DNA of 64,000 nt from Enterococcus thailandicus (GCF_001886265.1 NZ_JXLE01000012.1:1-64000), one strand, 5' to 3'; shown: positions 26,719 to 36,520, counted from the stretch's first letter. Program-made: numbers and translations. The notes: a model not told the origin generated them from the letters alone.

Positions 26719-26730
26719 ATAAATCACCTA

Positions 26731-27447
26731 CTATTCTTCTAAAAATTTGAGTACTTCCTGATTGAATCGTTGTGGATCCTGACGCGCTAATTGATGGCCA
26801 CTTCCTTTTACTAATACAAAGGAGGCGTTAGGTAAAGTTTTCGCCAAGAAAAGGGAGTGTTGGAGCTTAATCACATCTTTTTTCCCAACTAAAATCAGTG
26901 TTGGACACGTAATATTACTTAATTGTGTTTCAGTCAAACCAACATTATGTAACAGTAAAGAAATCACTGCTAATTTTTTTCGCAACTTTGGCCAAAATAA
27001 GGAAGTAATCCAAATAATGCCATAGTGAAGATAGCTACCAATCAATGGAAGTAGACGAACACCTTGAACCAAGGTGTTTCCAGAGTTTAAAATCAAGCGA
27101 TGAACATTTTTGGGATAGGAACTTGCAAAAACTAAAGCTAAATTTGCCCCATCACTAAATCCTAAAATGTCTACTTGTTGGATATTTTCCAAAGCTAAAA
27201 TGGTTGCTAGATCTTCCGCCATTAAGTTGAAGCTCAAATTGGCTGATTCGTTTGTTGAGTGTCCTTGCCCACGACTATCAATTAAATAAACTGTGAAGTG
27301 TTGTTCAAAAAGCGGTACTTGTTGTGAAAAAAAGTTTCCATTACCACCATTACCGTGAAGCAAAAAAAGAGGGAATCCACTACCACTTTTTTCATAATAG
27401 ATTTGACTGCCATCTGTCATTTTTGCATATTTCTTTTCTTTTTCCAC
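26731..27447 (-). CDS. Alpha/beta hydrolase
   Basis: A 238-residue cytoplasmic alpha/beta hydrolase. Features: FLLHGNGGNG oxyanion loop, DSRGQGHS, nucleophile elbow GFSDGAN, ILVGKKDVI with the acid residue, and GSGHQLA with the His, so the triad is complete. A hydrophobic cap segment (YGIIWITSLFW) suggests a lipid or hydrophobic substrate. The start is GTG at 27447 behind TAGGTGATTAT. It is the first gene of an operon with mprF, so a role in membrane lipid turnover or deacylation of modified lipids is plausible but unproven. Confidence 0.85.
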   Translation of the reverse strand: MEKEKKYAKMTDGSQIYYEKSGSGFPLFLLHGNGGNGNFFSQQVPLFEQHFTVYLIDSRGQGHSTNESANLSFNLMAEDLATILALENIQQVDILGFSDGANLALVFASSYPKNVHRLILNSGNTLVQGVRLLPLIGSYLHYGIIWITSLFWPKLRKKLAVISLLLHNVGLTETQLSNITCPTLILVGKKDVIKLQHSLFLAKTLPNASFVLVKGSGHQLARQDPQRFNQEVLKFLEE

Positions 27448-27466
27448 ATAATCACCTACTGTTTAA

Positions 27467-27496
27467 ATTATAACGATTTTTTCTGTTTTTAGACAA
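27467..27496 (-). promoter_or_regulatory. Promoter of the hydrolase-mprF operon
   Basis: Minus strand: -35 TTGTCT, 18 bases, -10 TATAAT, about 20 bases before the GTG start. Confidence 0.65.
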
Positions 27497-27658
27497 TTGT
27501 TTTCCTTGAAACTTACCGATCAATTTTGTAAGTTGACAAATTTTATTGGAAAATTTCATTTTTTATTAAGTAATTTACAGAAAACAAGGAAGAAATGGCG
27601 AATCTTGAAAAGAAATAGTAAGATAAAAAAAGATGTCTAAATAACTAGGTGATGTGTG

Positions 27659-28291
27659 ATGAAGAAAAAAAGATTTTCAATACTGAAAGCTTTCTTTTTT
27701 ACAGTAGTGCTCGCGCTGGTCGGAGGCGCAATCTTTTTTGCTAATCGGACGTACCAAGCTGTAAAAAAAGTAGAAGCTTATCAAACAGAAATAACAGAAG
27801 CTACGCAAAAATATCAAATGGAAAATTATGAAGCTTTAGTCAAAGCAATCATTTTAACGGAATCAAAAGGTTCTGGTAAAGATTTGATGCAGAGTTCTGA
27901 AAGTGCGCATGGGGAAGCTAACGTAATCGATAACCCACAAGAAAGTATCAATCAAGGTGTAAGCTATCTGGCAGAAATGATAACGGAAGCTAAAAAACAA
28001 GGTTGTGATTTAGCGACTGCGATTCAAGCGTATAATTTTGGAAAGGATTATATTGCGTATGTAAAAGAAAACGGTGGTGAAAACACAGTTAAGTTAGCTG
28101 AAAAATATTCTAAAACAATTTTGAGTCCACTGTTAGGAAATGAAGAGCAAACACAATATCGTTATTGGCGAGTCCAATCCGTTTTATATAATGGTGGGTA
28201 CCTTTACCATAATGGTGGAAATATGTTTTATGCGGATATTGTTGCGATGAATGAAAAAATTATTCAAGCGTATGAAGAAATGTTTAAGTAA
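27659..28291 (+). CDS. Membrane-anchored lysozyme-like protein
   Basis: 210 residues. The N-terminal membrane anchor (residues 8-28) is followed by a lysozyme-like domain (residues 50-205) of the type seen in pneumococcal PvaA and conjugation-associated muramidases. The catalytic Glu is expected in IILTESKGSGKDLMQSSES; AIQAYNFGKDYIAYV and a C-terminal YGDIV-like segment (YADIVAMN) support a goose-type fold. It would cut glycan strands at the outer face of the membrane. ATG at 27659 with TAGGTGA 6 bases upstream is preferred over the adjacent GTG. Divergent from the mprF operon. Confidence 0.82.
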   Translation: MKKKRFSILKAFFFTVVLALVGGAIFFANRTYQAVKKVEAYQTEITEATQKYQMENYEALVKAIILTESKGSGKDLMQSSESAHGEANVIDNPQESINQGVSYLAEMITEAKKQGCDLATAIQAYNFGKDYIAYVKENGGENTVKLAEKYSKTILSPLLGNEEQTQYRYWRVQSVLYNGGYLYHNGGNMFYADIVAMNEKIIQAYEEMFK

Positions 28292-28455
28292 GCAAAAATA
28301 AACGCACGATCTGTCTGAATTTTATTTAGACAGATTCGAGGGACAGACTTTAATTTTTTAGTTGAGAATCTGTTTGAACCCTAAAAAACAAGTTGTTTTT
28401 AAGTCTGGAAACCGCTAGACTTAAAGACGTGATTATTTTTGAAAGTTGGCGAAAA
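28292..28455 (+). promoter_or_regulatory. Structured leader before the P-type ATPase gene
   Basis: 164 bases with three hairpins: ATCTGTCT/AGACAGAT (28309-28335), AAAAAC/GTTTTT (28384-28400) and a perfect 9-bp stem TTTAAGTCT/AGACTTAAA (28398-28425). A further CAGACTT at 28344 can pair with AAGTCTG at 28401, which would exclude the last hairpin. No known riboswitch class is recognised. Confidence 0.45.
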
Positions 28456-30783
28456 ATGGAAAATAAAAAAATGATCGGTCTAACACAGGAAGAAGTTAGG
28501 CAAAAGCTGGCGTTAGGTCAGCAAAATGACTATCAAGAAGATGCTTCAAAAACAACTAGACAAATTTTCAGCGATAATATTCTGACATTATTCAATTTCC
28601 TGAACTTTGGAATTGGGGTCTGCCTGCTATTAGTTGGTGCGTATTCCAACATGGCTTATATCGCAATCATTATCATGAATATCGTTATCGGAATCTACCA
28701 AGAAATTCATGCAAGAAATCTTGTCCGCAAATTGTCGATTGTTTCTCAATCTGAAGTAACAGTTGTGCGAGATGGAAAAGAGCGAGCGATTTCGACGAAA
28801 GAACTTGTACTAGATGATTTAGTAAAAATTGGTGCGGGAGAGCAAATTCCTGCAGACCTGGAAGTGTTGAGTGGTCGAGCAGAAGCAAATGAAGCTTTGT
28901 TGACGGGCGAATCAGATTTAATTATTAAGGAAGCTGGAGCAGAATTGCTTTCTGGAAGTTTCTTAACAAGTGGTTCAGTCTTTGCAAAAGTGATTCGCGT
29001 TGGCGCAGACAACTATGCAGTTCGTTTGACGAGCGAAGCTAAGAAGCACAAGAAAATTCAGTCTGAATTAGTTGACTCAATCAGAAAAGTATCAAAATTT
29101 ACCAGTTTTGTCATTATTCCATTAGGGATTATTTTATTTCTACAAGCCTTGTTCATCAGAGATGCATCAATCAAACTATCCGTTGTTGCTTCAGCCGCTG
29201 CGTTACTAGGAATGTTACCTAAGGGATTGGTATTATTAATTAGTATTGCTTTGACAACTGGAGTTACGAAGCTAGCAAAAAAACGAATCCTTGTTCAAGA
29301 CATGTATGCAATTGAAACCTTAGCCCATGTCGATACACTTTGCTTAGATAAAACGGGAACCATTACGGAAGGAAAAATGAGTATCCAACATGTAGAGGCG
29401 TTGGATGTACGTTATGAAAAGGCAATTCCAGAAATTATTGGTACTTATTTAGCAGAAAGCAATGATAATAATGTGACGATGCAAGCTTTACGTAATTATT
29501 TTGCAGTTTCCAATCGTTACCAAGTAGAAGAAGTCTTAGCGTTCTCTTCTGACCGAAAATGGGGCGCAATGGAATTTCCTGAACTAGGTGTAGTGTACGT
29601 TGGGGCACCAGAACGATTAGTTCCAGAAAATCAGTTGCCAGATCGACTAATGTCCGCACAAGCAAATGGCTATCGTGTCTTGATGCTAGGTGTTGCACCT
29701 AATCAAAAATTATCAGAGGATAAACCAACCGGTATTGATCCGATTGCTTTATTTGAAATTGACGATCCTATTCGAAAAAATGCACCAGAAACATTAGCTT
29801 ACTTGCATGAAGAAGGTGTGGATCTAAAAGTTATTTCTGGGGACAACCCTTTTACCGTTTCGAATATTGCGCGACGTGCAGGTTTACCGAATTACGATGC
29901 CTATATTGATCTTTCTGATTTAATTAATGAAGAAGATGTACGACAAGCTGCGCATGACTATACAGTTTTTGGTCGAGTAAGCCCTCAACAAAAGAAAATC
30001 TTAGTCAATGAGCTAAAGGAAAGTGGTAAAACAGTTGCGATGACAGGTGATGGTGTAAATGATGTGTTAGCACTTCGTGAAGCTGATTGTAGTATTGCAA
30101 TGGCAGAAGGTGATGGCGCAACTCGTCAAATCGCCAACTTAGTTTTACTGGATTCGGACTTCACGACGTTGCCAGAAGTTTTGTTTGAAGGTCGTCGAGT
30201 GGTTAACAATGTGACGAAGGTTTCAGGAATTTTCTTTATCAAAACAATTTATTCTTTCATCTTGTCTATCTTATGTGCGATTACTGCGATTGGGTTCCCA
30301 TTCATTCCCATTCAAATCACATTGATTGACTTAGCAATTGAAGGGTACCCATCTTTCTTCTTATCTTTTGAGCAAGATAAACGAAAAGTCAATTATCGCT
30401 ACTTGCCAACAGCGCTTATCAATGCATTACCAAATGCACTTTTAGTTGTCTTAAATGTTGTGACAGTTTATCTATTGGGACAACGATTGGATTGGTCGAA
30501 TGGTGAAACGACAACATTAATGTATTATTTATTGATTGGAATTAGTTGTTTAGCTGTAATCAAAGCTTGTTATCCTTTCAACCCATTACGAATTTTCTTA
30601 GCTGTTACGACGGTTGTTGGAATTTATGTGGCAGCGATGCTTTTCCATGGCATTTTAGAAGTGAATTTAGGTGTGGGAAATCAACTTGGCTTATTCGTTG
30701 GGCTCATGGCAATAAATATTGTTCTTCGTCTAGCTTATTGGCGTGCCAATATTCAAGAAAAACTGTTGAATAAGTTTGCTTAA
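28456..30783 (+). CDS. P-type ATPase, CtpE/Exp7-like
   Basis: A 775-residue P-type ATPase of the CtpE group. Motifs: LLTGESD (actuator), LGMLPKGLVLLISIALTTGV (helix 4), CLDKTGTITEGKM (phosphorylation site), KVISGDNP, and MTGDGVNDVLALREADCSIAM (hinge). It lacks the large N-terminal metal-binding domains of heavy-metal pumps. Mycobacterial CtpE takes up Ca2+; the pneumococcal homologue is Exp7. The ion here is unknown. ATG at 28456 has only a weak ribosome binding site (GAAAGTTGG), and an unusual structured leader precedes it. Confidence 0.85.
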   Translation: MENKKMIGLTQEEVRQKLALGQQNDYQEDASKTTRQIFSDNILTLFNFLNFGIGVCLLLVGAYSNMAYIAIIIMNIVIGIYQEIHARNLVRKLSIVSQSEVTVVRDGKERAISTKELVLDDLVKIGAGEQIPADLEVLSGRAEANEALLTGESDLIIKEAGAELLSGSFLTSGSVFAKVIRVGADNYAVRLTSEAKKHKKIQSELVDSIRKVSKFTSFVIIPLGIILFLQALFIRDASIKLSVVASAAALLGMLPKGLVLLISIALTTGVTKLAKKRILVQDMYAIETLAHVDTLCLDKTGTITEGKMSIQHVEALDVRYEKAIPEIIGTYLAESNDNNVTMQALRNYFAVSNRYQVEEVLAFSSDRKWGAMEFPELGVVYVGAPERLVPENQLPDRLMSAQANGYRVLMLGVAPNQKLSEDKPTGIDPIALFEIDDPIRKNAPETLAYLHEEGVDLKVISGDNPFTVSNIARRAGLPNYDAYIDLSDLINEEDVRQAAHDYTVFGRVSPQQKKILVNELKESGKTVAMTGDGVNDVLALREADCSIAMAEGDGATRQIANLVLLDSDFTTLPEVLFEGRRVVNNVTKVSGIFFIKTIYSFILSILCAITAIGFPFIPIQITLIDLAIEGYPSFFLSFEQDKRKVNYRYLPTALINALPNALLVVLNVVTVYLLGQRLDWSNGETTTLMYYLLIGISCLAVIKACYPFNPLRIFLAVTTVVGIYVAAMLFHGILEVNLGVGNQLGLFVGLMAINIVLRLAYWRANIQEKLLNKFA

Positions 30784-30813
30784 ACAATTCATTAACTTCT
30801 TAAAACGTTATAC

Positions 30814-30841
30814 TTGAAAAAGAACAGGAATATGATACAAT
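30814..30841 (+). promoter_or_regulatory. Promoter of the dnaG-rpoD operon
   Basis: -35 TTGAAA, 16 bases, -10 TACAAT. It is followed by a hairpin at 30867-30899 before dnaG. Confidence 0.55.
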
Positions 30842-30866
30842 CAAACATGTATAATTGTGTCCTTTA

Positions 30867-30899
30867 AAATCGCGCTGATTTCGGTTGGTGCGATTTTTT
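30867..30899 (+). terminator. Terminator or attenuator before dnaG
   Basis: AAAATCGCGC / GTGCGATTTT with a T-run, between the predicted promoter and dnaG. Confidence 0.65.
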
Positions 30900-30964
30900 A
30901 CCGGTTATTCTCCTGATAGATTTACTCGATTTTTATGGAGTATACAAATGAGGGGGTGGAAACA

Positions 30965-32803
30965 ATGGTTCAGCGAATTCCTCAGGAAGTGATTGAAAAT
31001 ATTCGGAGTCAAACGAATATCGTTGAGGTGATTGGACAATACGTTCAATTAAAGAAATCTGGAAAAAATTATTTAGGACTTTGTCCCTTTCACGAAGAGA
31101 AGACACCTTCGTTTTCTGTAGCTGAAGACAAACAGATTTTTCATTGTTTTGGTTGCGGGAAAGGTGGAAATGTCTTTACTTTTCTTCAAGAACTTGAAGG
31201 ATTAACTTTTCCAGAATCAGTGGTAAAAGTTGCAGAATTTGAACAAATTCCCTTAGCAGATCAATGGAAACAACAAACGTATGCTACTGATGAAACAAAT
31301 TCAGCTACGGGCAAGTTACTTACAGCACATGAAAAAGCTGTAGAGGTCTATCACCACATGTTACTACACACGAAAGCTGGACAGCCTGCACTTGATTATT
31401 TACTGAATCGTGGGTTAACAATGGAATTAATTGAAGCGTTTAAGATTGGTTTTGCACCAAATGAACGTTCATTTTTAGTTCAAGTGTTCAATAATGAATC
31501 ATTATCAAGTGATGTTTTTGAGCATTCTGGATTGTTTATCAAGCATGATGATGGTCATTTTTCTGATCGCTTTTATCAGCGCATCATGTTTCCAATCAAC
31601 AATCCGCAAGGTCGAACGATTGGCTTTTCTGGTCGGTGGTTAGCACCAGAAAAAGGTCAAGAAAAAGATCAACCCAAGTATTTAAATAGTCCAGAGACAG
31701 AACTATTTAATAAGCGTCAAGTTTTATTTAACTTGGATAAAGCAAGAAGCGAGATCCGAAAAACTGGTGAAATACTACTATTTGAAGGATTTATGGATGT
31801 AATTGCAGCTTGGCAAGCCGGAATCAAAAATGGTTTAGCTTCAATGGGAACCAGTTTAACTACTCAACAAATCCAGCAAATGGAGCGCTTAACGAAAGAC
31901 CTGGTGTTTTGTTATGATGGTGACCAAGCAGGATTTGAGGCTACCAATCGTGGAATCGAACTTCTACGTGAAAATAGTCGATTACAGTTATCAATTGTAG
32001 TTGTACCAGAAAAGCTAGATCCAGACGAATATTTGCGAAAGTATGGTGAAGCATCCTTTCAGGAATTGATTCAACATGGTCGTGAAACAGTCTTTACATT
32101 CAAAACACGCTATCTAAAGCAAAATAAGAATTTGGATAATGAAAAAGATAAGTTAGATTATCTTCAAGAAGTGTTGATTGAATTAAGTAAAGTTGTCTCG
32201 CCAATTGAGCAAGATATGTATCTTTCACAACTGACAAGTGAATTTCAAGTTAGTCGTGAAACGATTCAAAAACAATTGCGTGAATTGAAACGAGCAAACC
32301 GCCAAGAACAGCAACGGACTGCTGAGCCGAATATACCAATGGTCAAGCAGGAGTTACCGCAACAAAAGCAACCTCTGACGCAAGTCGAAAAAGCGGAGCA
32401 AATGTTGTTGTATCGGGTGTTTAAAGAAATTTCTGTTCGGAATTTGCTGAAAGAACAAGAGTTTCAATTTATCCACGATGAGTACGCAGAAATCTATTTT
32501 TTGTTTGATGCGTATCTATCACAATATGAAGAGTTTAACCTTGCAGATTTTTTAAACTTTTTGCAAGATGAAAAAATTAGGCGTTTAGTGGTGGAGATTG
32601 CCTATTTGCGAGTCGCTGAAGAAAGCTCTACGCGAGAAATTCAAGATTTACTGGCTGTTATCAGTAAATCTGGCTTAGCTGATAAAATAATCGAAAAAAA
32701 ACAATTGCAGCAAGAAGCCAGACGTACAGGTAATAAACAGTTAGAATTAGAATTGACAATCGAGATCATTAATTTAACGAGACAGTTAAAACAAGCCAAA
32801 TAG
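30965..32803 (+). CDS. dnaG: DNA primase
   Basis: A 612-residue primase that makes RNA primers at the replication fork. Domains: CHC2 zinc finger (C40, H43, C61, C64), TOPRIM catalytic core (ILLFEGFMDVIAAWQAG, then VFCYDGDQAG), and a C-terminal helicase-binding region. ATG at 30965 follows GGGGGTGG; a longer in-frame start is not supported. It is followed after 23 bases by rpoD, the conserved core of the macromolecular synthesis operon, here without rpsU. Confidence 0.97.
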   Translation: MVQRIPQEVIENIRSQTNIVEVIGQYVQLKKSGKNYLGLCPFHEEKTPSFSVAEDKQIFHCFGCGKGGNVFTFLQELEGLTFPESVVKVAEFEQIPLADQWKQQTYATDETNSATGKLLTAHEKAVEVYHHMLLHTKAGQPALDYLLNRGLTMELIEAFKIGFAPNERSFLVQVFNNESLSSDVFEHSGLFIKHDDGHFSDRFYQRIMFPINNPQGRTIGFSGRWLAPEKGQEKDQPKYLNSPETELFNKRQVLFNLDKARSEIRKTGEILLFEGFMDVIAAWQAGIKNGLASMGTSLTTQQIQQMERLTKDLVFCYDGDQAGFEATNRGIELLRENSRLQLSIVVVPEKLDPDEYLRKYGEASFQELIQHGRETVFTFKTRYLKQNKNLDNEKDKLDYLQEVLIELSKVVSPIEQDMYLSQLTSEFQVSRETIQKQLRELKRANRQEQQRTAEPNIPMVKQELPQQKQPLTQVEKAEQMLLYRVFKEISVRNLLKEQEFQFIHDEYAEIYFLFDAYLSQYEEFNLADFLNFLQDEKIRRLVVEIAYLRVAEESSTREIQDLLAVISKSGLADKIIEKKQLQQEARRTGNKQLELELTIEIINLTRQLKQAK

Positions 32804-32826
32804 CTACTTGAAGGGGGCCTTCTTTT

Positions 32827-33936
32827 ATGGCAAATGTAACAGATAAGAAAAAGTATGAAGCAGCAGTGACAGCTTTCATCAAAGAACACAAACCTAAAAG
32901 ACAAGTTGTCTATGATGATCTATCAAACCAACTTGCTACACCATTTACATTGAGTGCTGAAGAAATGGACAAACTAATTCAAAAAGTTGAGGATGCTGGA
33001 ATCAGTGTTGTCGATGAAAATGGTGATCCATCAATTCACAGTTTAAAAAGTGGTGAGAAAAAAGCTGAAAAAGCAAAAACAGAAGATTTATCTGCACCAA
33101 CTGGTGTAAAAATCAACGATCCAGTTCGTATGTATTTAAAAGAAATCGGCCGAGTTTCCCTTTTAACAGCTGAAGAAGAAGTAGCACTTGCCTTGAAAAT
33201 CGAAGAAGGCGACCAAGAAGCAAAACAACGTTTAGCTGAAGCAAACTTGCGTTTAGTTGTAAGTATTGCAAAACGTTATGTGGGTCGTGGTATGCAGTTC
33301 TTAGATTTGATCCAAGAAGGAAATATGGGCTTAATGAAAGCCGTTGAAAAATTTGATTACCGTAAAGGATTCAAATTCTCAACTTATGCGACTTGGTGGA
33401 TTCGTCAAGCAATCACACGTGCGATTGCTGACCAAGCACGTACAATTCGTATTCCAGTTCATATGGTTGAAACAATTAATAAATTGATTCGTATCCAACG
33501 TCAACTACTTCAAGACTTAGGTAGAGAACCAACACCTGAAGAAATTGGGGCAGAAATGGACCTACCTACAGAAAAAGTACGCGAAATCTTAAAAATTGCG
33601 CAAGAGCCTGTTTCATTAGAAACACCAATTGGTGAAGAAGATGATTCACATCTTGGTGATTTCATTGAAGATCAAGAAGCTACAAGCCCTGCTGAACATG
33701 CGGCTTATGAATTATTAAAAGAACAATTGGAAGATGTATTGGATACATTGACTGACCGTGAAGAAAACGTGTTGCGTTTACGCTTCGGTTTAGATGACGG
33801 TCGAACAAGAACTTTAGAAGAAGTTGGGAAAGTTTTCGGTGTAACGCGTGAACGTATTCGTCAGATTGAAGCAAAAGCACTAAGAAAATTACGCCATCCA
33901 TCACGTTCAAAACAATTAAAAGATTTCTTGGAATAA
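32827..33936 (+). CDS. rpoD: RNA polymerase primary sigma factor (SigA)
   Basis: 369 residues, the typical size of the Firmicute primary sigma factor. Region 1.1 is N-terminal; region 1.2 has [21 protein letters not shown]; region 2 contains [24 protein letters not shown]-type residues and [11 protein letters not shown]; region 4 has [21 protein letters not shown]. It directs polymerase to housekeeping promoters of the TTGACA-17-TATAAT type seen throughout the window. It is downstream of dnaG in the same transcript. Confidence 0.98.
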   Translation: MANVTDKKKYEAAVTAFIKEHKPKRQVVYDDLSNQLATPFTLSAEEMDKLIQKVEDAGISVVDENGDPSIHSLKSGEKKAEKAKTEDLSAPTGVKINDPVRMYLKEIGRVSLLTAEEEVALALKIEEGDQEAKQRLAEANLRLVVSIAKRYVGRGMQFLDLIQEGNMGLMKAVEKFDYRKGFKFSTYATWWIRQAITRAIADQARTIRIPVHMVETINKLIRIQRQLLQDLGREPTPEEIGAEMDLPTEKVREILKIAQEPVSLETPIGEEDDSHLGDFIEDQEATSPAEHAAYELLKEQLEDVLDTLTDREENVLRLRFGLDDGRTRTLEEVGKVFGVTRERIRQIEAKALRKLRHPSRSKQLKDFLE

Positions 33937-33941
33937 AAACT

Positions 33942-33987
33942 AAAAAGCTGGCACAAAACGTTAATTCGTTTTGTGTCAGCTTTTTTT
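33942..33987 (+). terminator. Terminator of dnaG-rpoD
   Basis: AAAAAGCTG-CACAAAACG / CGTTTTGTG-CAGCTTTTT with a T-run. Confidence 0.92.
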
Positions 33988-34120
33988 AGTTGTTCAAATG
34001 GATAATTTTTTTCACATAATCTTTGCTTTCTAAAACTTGTTTTTGTGTGAAAAAATTTTTTTAACTCTTATTTTTAACGTTCGATTTACTGATTTGTTAG
34101 AAAATCGTAAAGATAAACTA

Positions 34121-34149
34121 TTGGCTGATAGGCTAGAATGTGATAGATT
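34121..34149 (+). promoter_or_regulatory. mapZ promoter
   Basis: -35 TTGGCT, 17 bases, -10 TAGATT, about 40 bases before the GTG start. Confidence 0.55.
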
Positions 34150-34190
34150 AAATGTTAGCGTTAAACTTAGTTAAAGGAGCCGATCACTAA

Positions 34191-36431
34191 GTGAAAAAAA
34201 AATGTCCAAAATGTAGATCAAAAAAGATTAAAGGCCAAAAAGTTTGTCCAGATTGCGGCTTTAGCCTTGAAGAAAATGATCAGCACATTCAAAATGAACG
34301 AGATGTTGTCGAAACAACAGACCAATCTCTTGAACAAATTCCTGAAGAAAATAATCAACCAGATTTTCCAGATACAGAGTTAAATGACCCAATCGAATGG
34401 TCAGAGCTAAAAGATTTGCCACTTGAATCAGTTATGGAATTGTTTGATACGTCTGAAACCCCAGAAGAAACAGCAGTAAAAGAAACTGCAGGTGAACAAT
34501 TGGAAGAAAAGAAAGAGAAAGCTGTCAAACCTATGAAAAAAAATCAAGATAACCAACCAGAAAATCAAAAAGAAACCAAAGTGAAACAAGAACTTTCGAT
34601 TGATGAAACGGTTGAAAAAGAAAAAAAAGAACGCATTGCACAGCTAAAAGAAAATGTTGAAAAAGAAGATAACCAGTCAATTCTTGCAGCGTACATTCAG
34701 GCTCATCGTGAAGACGTGGATGAAGAACAATCAAAAGAATTAATGCAAATGATCCACGAAAAGATTGCTGCTGAACAGGCACCTGAGATTGCAGAAGATG
34801 TAGCAGATATCAAAGAAGAAAACCGTACTGACACAGAAGCTATCGTATCTGATTCTGCTAAGAGTGACGACAAAAAAGAAAAAAACATAGAACATTCAGA
34901 AGATTTGGCAACAAAAGAAAAAACTGTTGAGCAAGTTGTCGATGACCAGAAATCTAAAGTTGACGAAGCAAAAAAAACAGTAGAAAAAGCAACTGAAGAA
35001 CCAACAGTTGTTTCTAAGAAACAATCAACAAAAGATGAATCCTTAAAAGTTGCTAAAAAAAATACAAGCAAAGCTGTGCCAGTTCAAGTAAAAAAAGAGA
35101 AAATGAGTTCTAAAAAAAATGCCGATGCAGTGAAACAATCAACGAAAGAAACGGTTGAGCAAACAACTGTGAAGCCTGAAAAGCTTGAAAAACCAACTGT
35201 AACATCCGCTACAGATAAAGAAGCCTTTCAAAAAGAATCAGAACCGACAATGTCAGAAACAAAACAACCAACTGAACAACCAAAAAAAGCTAAAAAAGGA
35301 CCTTATCTTTTATTAGCTGCAGTTATTTTATTAGGTGTTGGTGGTTGGGCATACTATGACAATCAGCAAAAAGTCGAAGCCGAGCGAATTGCTGAGGTAG
35401 CCAGACAAGAAAAGCAAGTTTCTGAAATGAAACAAGAACTAGCTAGTTTTTATGTTGATGATACAAATGAGTTCATTCGTACAGACCACTTGAATCAAGA
35501 CTTGCCAAAAATCAAGCAAGAGTTAAAAGAAGTTGACTCTACAAAAGATTATCAAAAATTAAATGAAACATACAACGACATTCAAGAAAAGATAATCAGT
35601 ATCAAAAAAGTAAATGATTTGTTTACTGAACCTGTGATTGAAGATGATCATTTAGTTGAACAGCCAGTACTAAAAAATACTGATAAAATCGAGGCAATTG
35701 AAACAGATGATTCAGCTTTTGGAGCGCTTATTCAAAAAGCACAACAAGAGGCAAAAAAACAACTTGAACAAATTGAAACAGCTAAAGAAAAAATAAAAGT
35801 TGTGTATCAAAATGAAAAAGTTGTTGATTCAGCTACACGTGATCAATACAAAGTAGCGAAAGAAGCGGTTGATAAAATCGTAAACAAAGAACTTGCCGAG
35901 CCGTTCAAACAACAATTAACAAAAGTAGATCATCAATTAGCTGAAAAAGAAAAACAAGCAGCTGAGAAAAAGGCTGCGGAAGAAAAAGCAAAACAAGAAG
36001 CAGAGCAAAAGGCAAAAGAAGAGCAAGCCGCTGCGGCTCAAGCAGCCGCCCAAGCAGAAAAAGCAGCTCAAGAAGCCGCGAAAGCAAGTACAGCTTCTGG
36101 TACGACTACTGTAGGTTCAGGTTCAACAGCAAATCAACCAATCATGGGAACGAATGCAAGTGATGTAGCAGATAGTTCTAATACAGCGTGGAACTGGGCA
36201 TCTGGAGTGGGAGAAAGTGTCATTGCTACTTGTATTCAACGAGGCTATATTGTCGAAGGCGGCTATAAGTTAGAAAAAGCGCAAATTAAAAATGGTGAGG
36301 GCTATTATAATCTTTATGCGACTTCAACCAAATCATCTCTAATGAGTGGTATTGGGGAAAGTGCCTTACCATTTTATATCGTAACAATCAACTGTAAAAC
36401 AGGTTGGTTTGGCGGGAATGGAAGTAATTAA
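34191..36431 (+). CDS. mapZ: Mid-cell-anchored division protein MapZ
   Basis: A 746-residue bitopic protein. It has an N-terminal zinc ribbon (C5, C8, C19, C22), then about 340 highly acidic and Lys-rich residues, a single membrane helix (about 371-389), a helical extracellular part with an Ala/Glu/Lys coiled coil (about 580-630), a Ser/Thr/Gly linker, and a C-terminal module ending in VTINCKTGWFGGNG. The membrane layout and C-terminus match MapZ, which marks the division site by binding peptidoglycan and guides FtsZ rings in streptococci and enterococci. The start is GTG at 34191; AAAGGAG is 11 bases upstream, rather far. The cytoplasmic part is expected to be phosphorylated by the StkP-type kinase. 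Confidence 0.85.
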   Translation: MKKKCPKCRSKKIKGQKVCPDCGFSLEENDQHIQNERDVVETTDQSLEQIPEENNQPDFPDTELNDPIEWSELKDLPLESVMELFDTSETPEETAVKETAGEQLEEKKEKAVKPMKKNQDNQPENQKETKVKQELSIDETVEKEKKERIAQLKENVEKEDNQSILAAYIQAHREDVDEEQSKELMQMIHEKIAAEQAPEIAEDVADIKEENRTDTEAIVSDSAKSDDKKEKNIEHSEDLATKEKTVEQVVDDQKSKVDEAKKTVEKATEEPTVVSKKQSTKDESLKVAKKNTSKAVPVQVKKEKMSSKKNADAVKQSTKETVEQTTVKPEKLEKPTVTSATDKEAFQKESEPTMSETKQPTEQPKKAKKGPYLLLAAVILLGVGGWAYYDNQQKVEAERIAEVARQEKQVSEMKQELASFYVDDTNEFIRTDHLNQDLPKIKQELKEVDSTKDYQKLNETYNDIQEKIISIKKVNDLFTEPVIEDDHLVEQPVLKNTDKIEAIETDDSAFGALIQKAQQEAKKQLEQIETAKEKIKVVYQNEKVVDSATRDQYKVAKEAVDKIVNKELAEPFKQQLTKVDHQLAEKEKQAAEKKAAEEKAKQEAEQKAKEEQAAAAQAAAQAEKAAQEAAKASTASGTTTVGSGSTANQPIMGTNASDVADSSNTAWNWASGVGESVIATCIQRGYIVEGGYKLEKAQIKNGEGYYNLYATSTKSSLMSGIGESALPFYIVTINCKTGWFGGNGSN

Positions 36432-36459
36432 AAAACTTACTAATCTAACAGATGACTGG

Positions 36460-36500
36460 CTTAGGCGAATCAGGATGAATGATTCGCCTAAGTTTTTTTT
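36460..36500 (+). terminator. Terminator of mapZ
   Basis: Perfect 13-bp stem CTTAGGCGAATCA / TGATTCGCCTAAG and eight T. Confidence 0.95.
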
Positions 36501-36520
36501 ATGGAGTACTGCTTCGAACA

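Noticed and set aside
34703-35071. A 122-codon open frame antisense to mapZ
   Set aside because: It arises from the Lys/Glu/Thr-rich mapZ coding sequence read backwards (Ser/Phe-rich product) and has no ribosome binding site.
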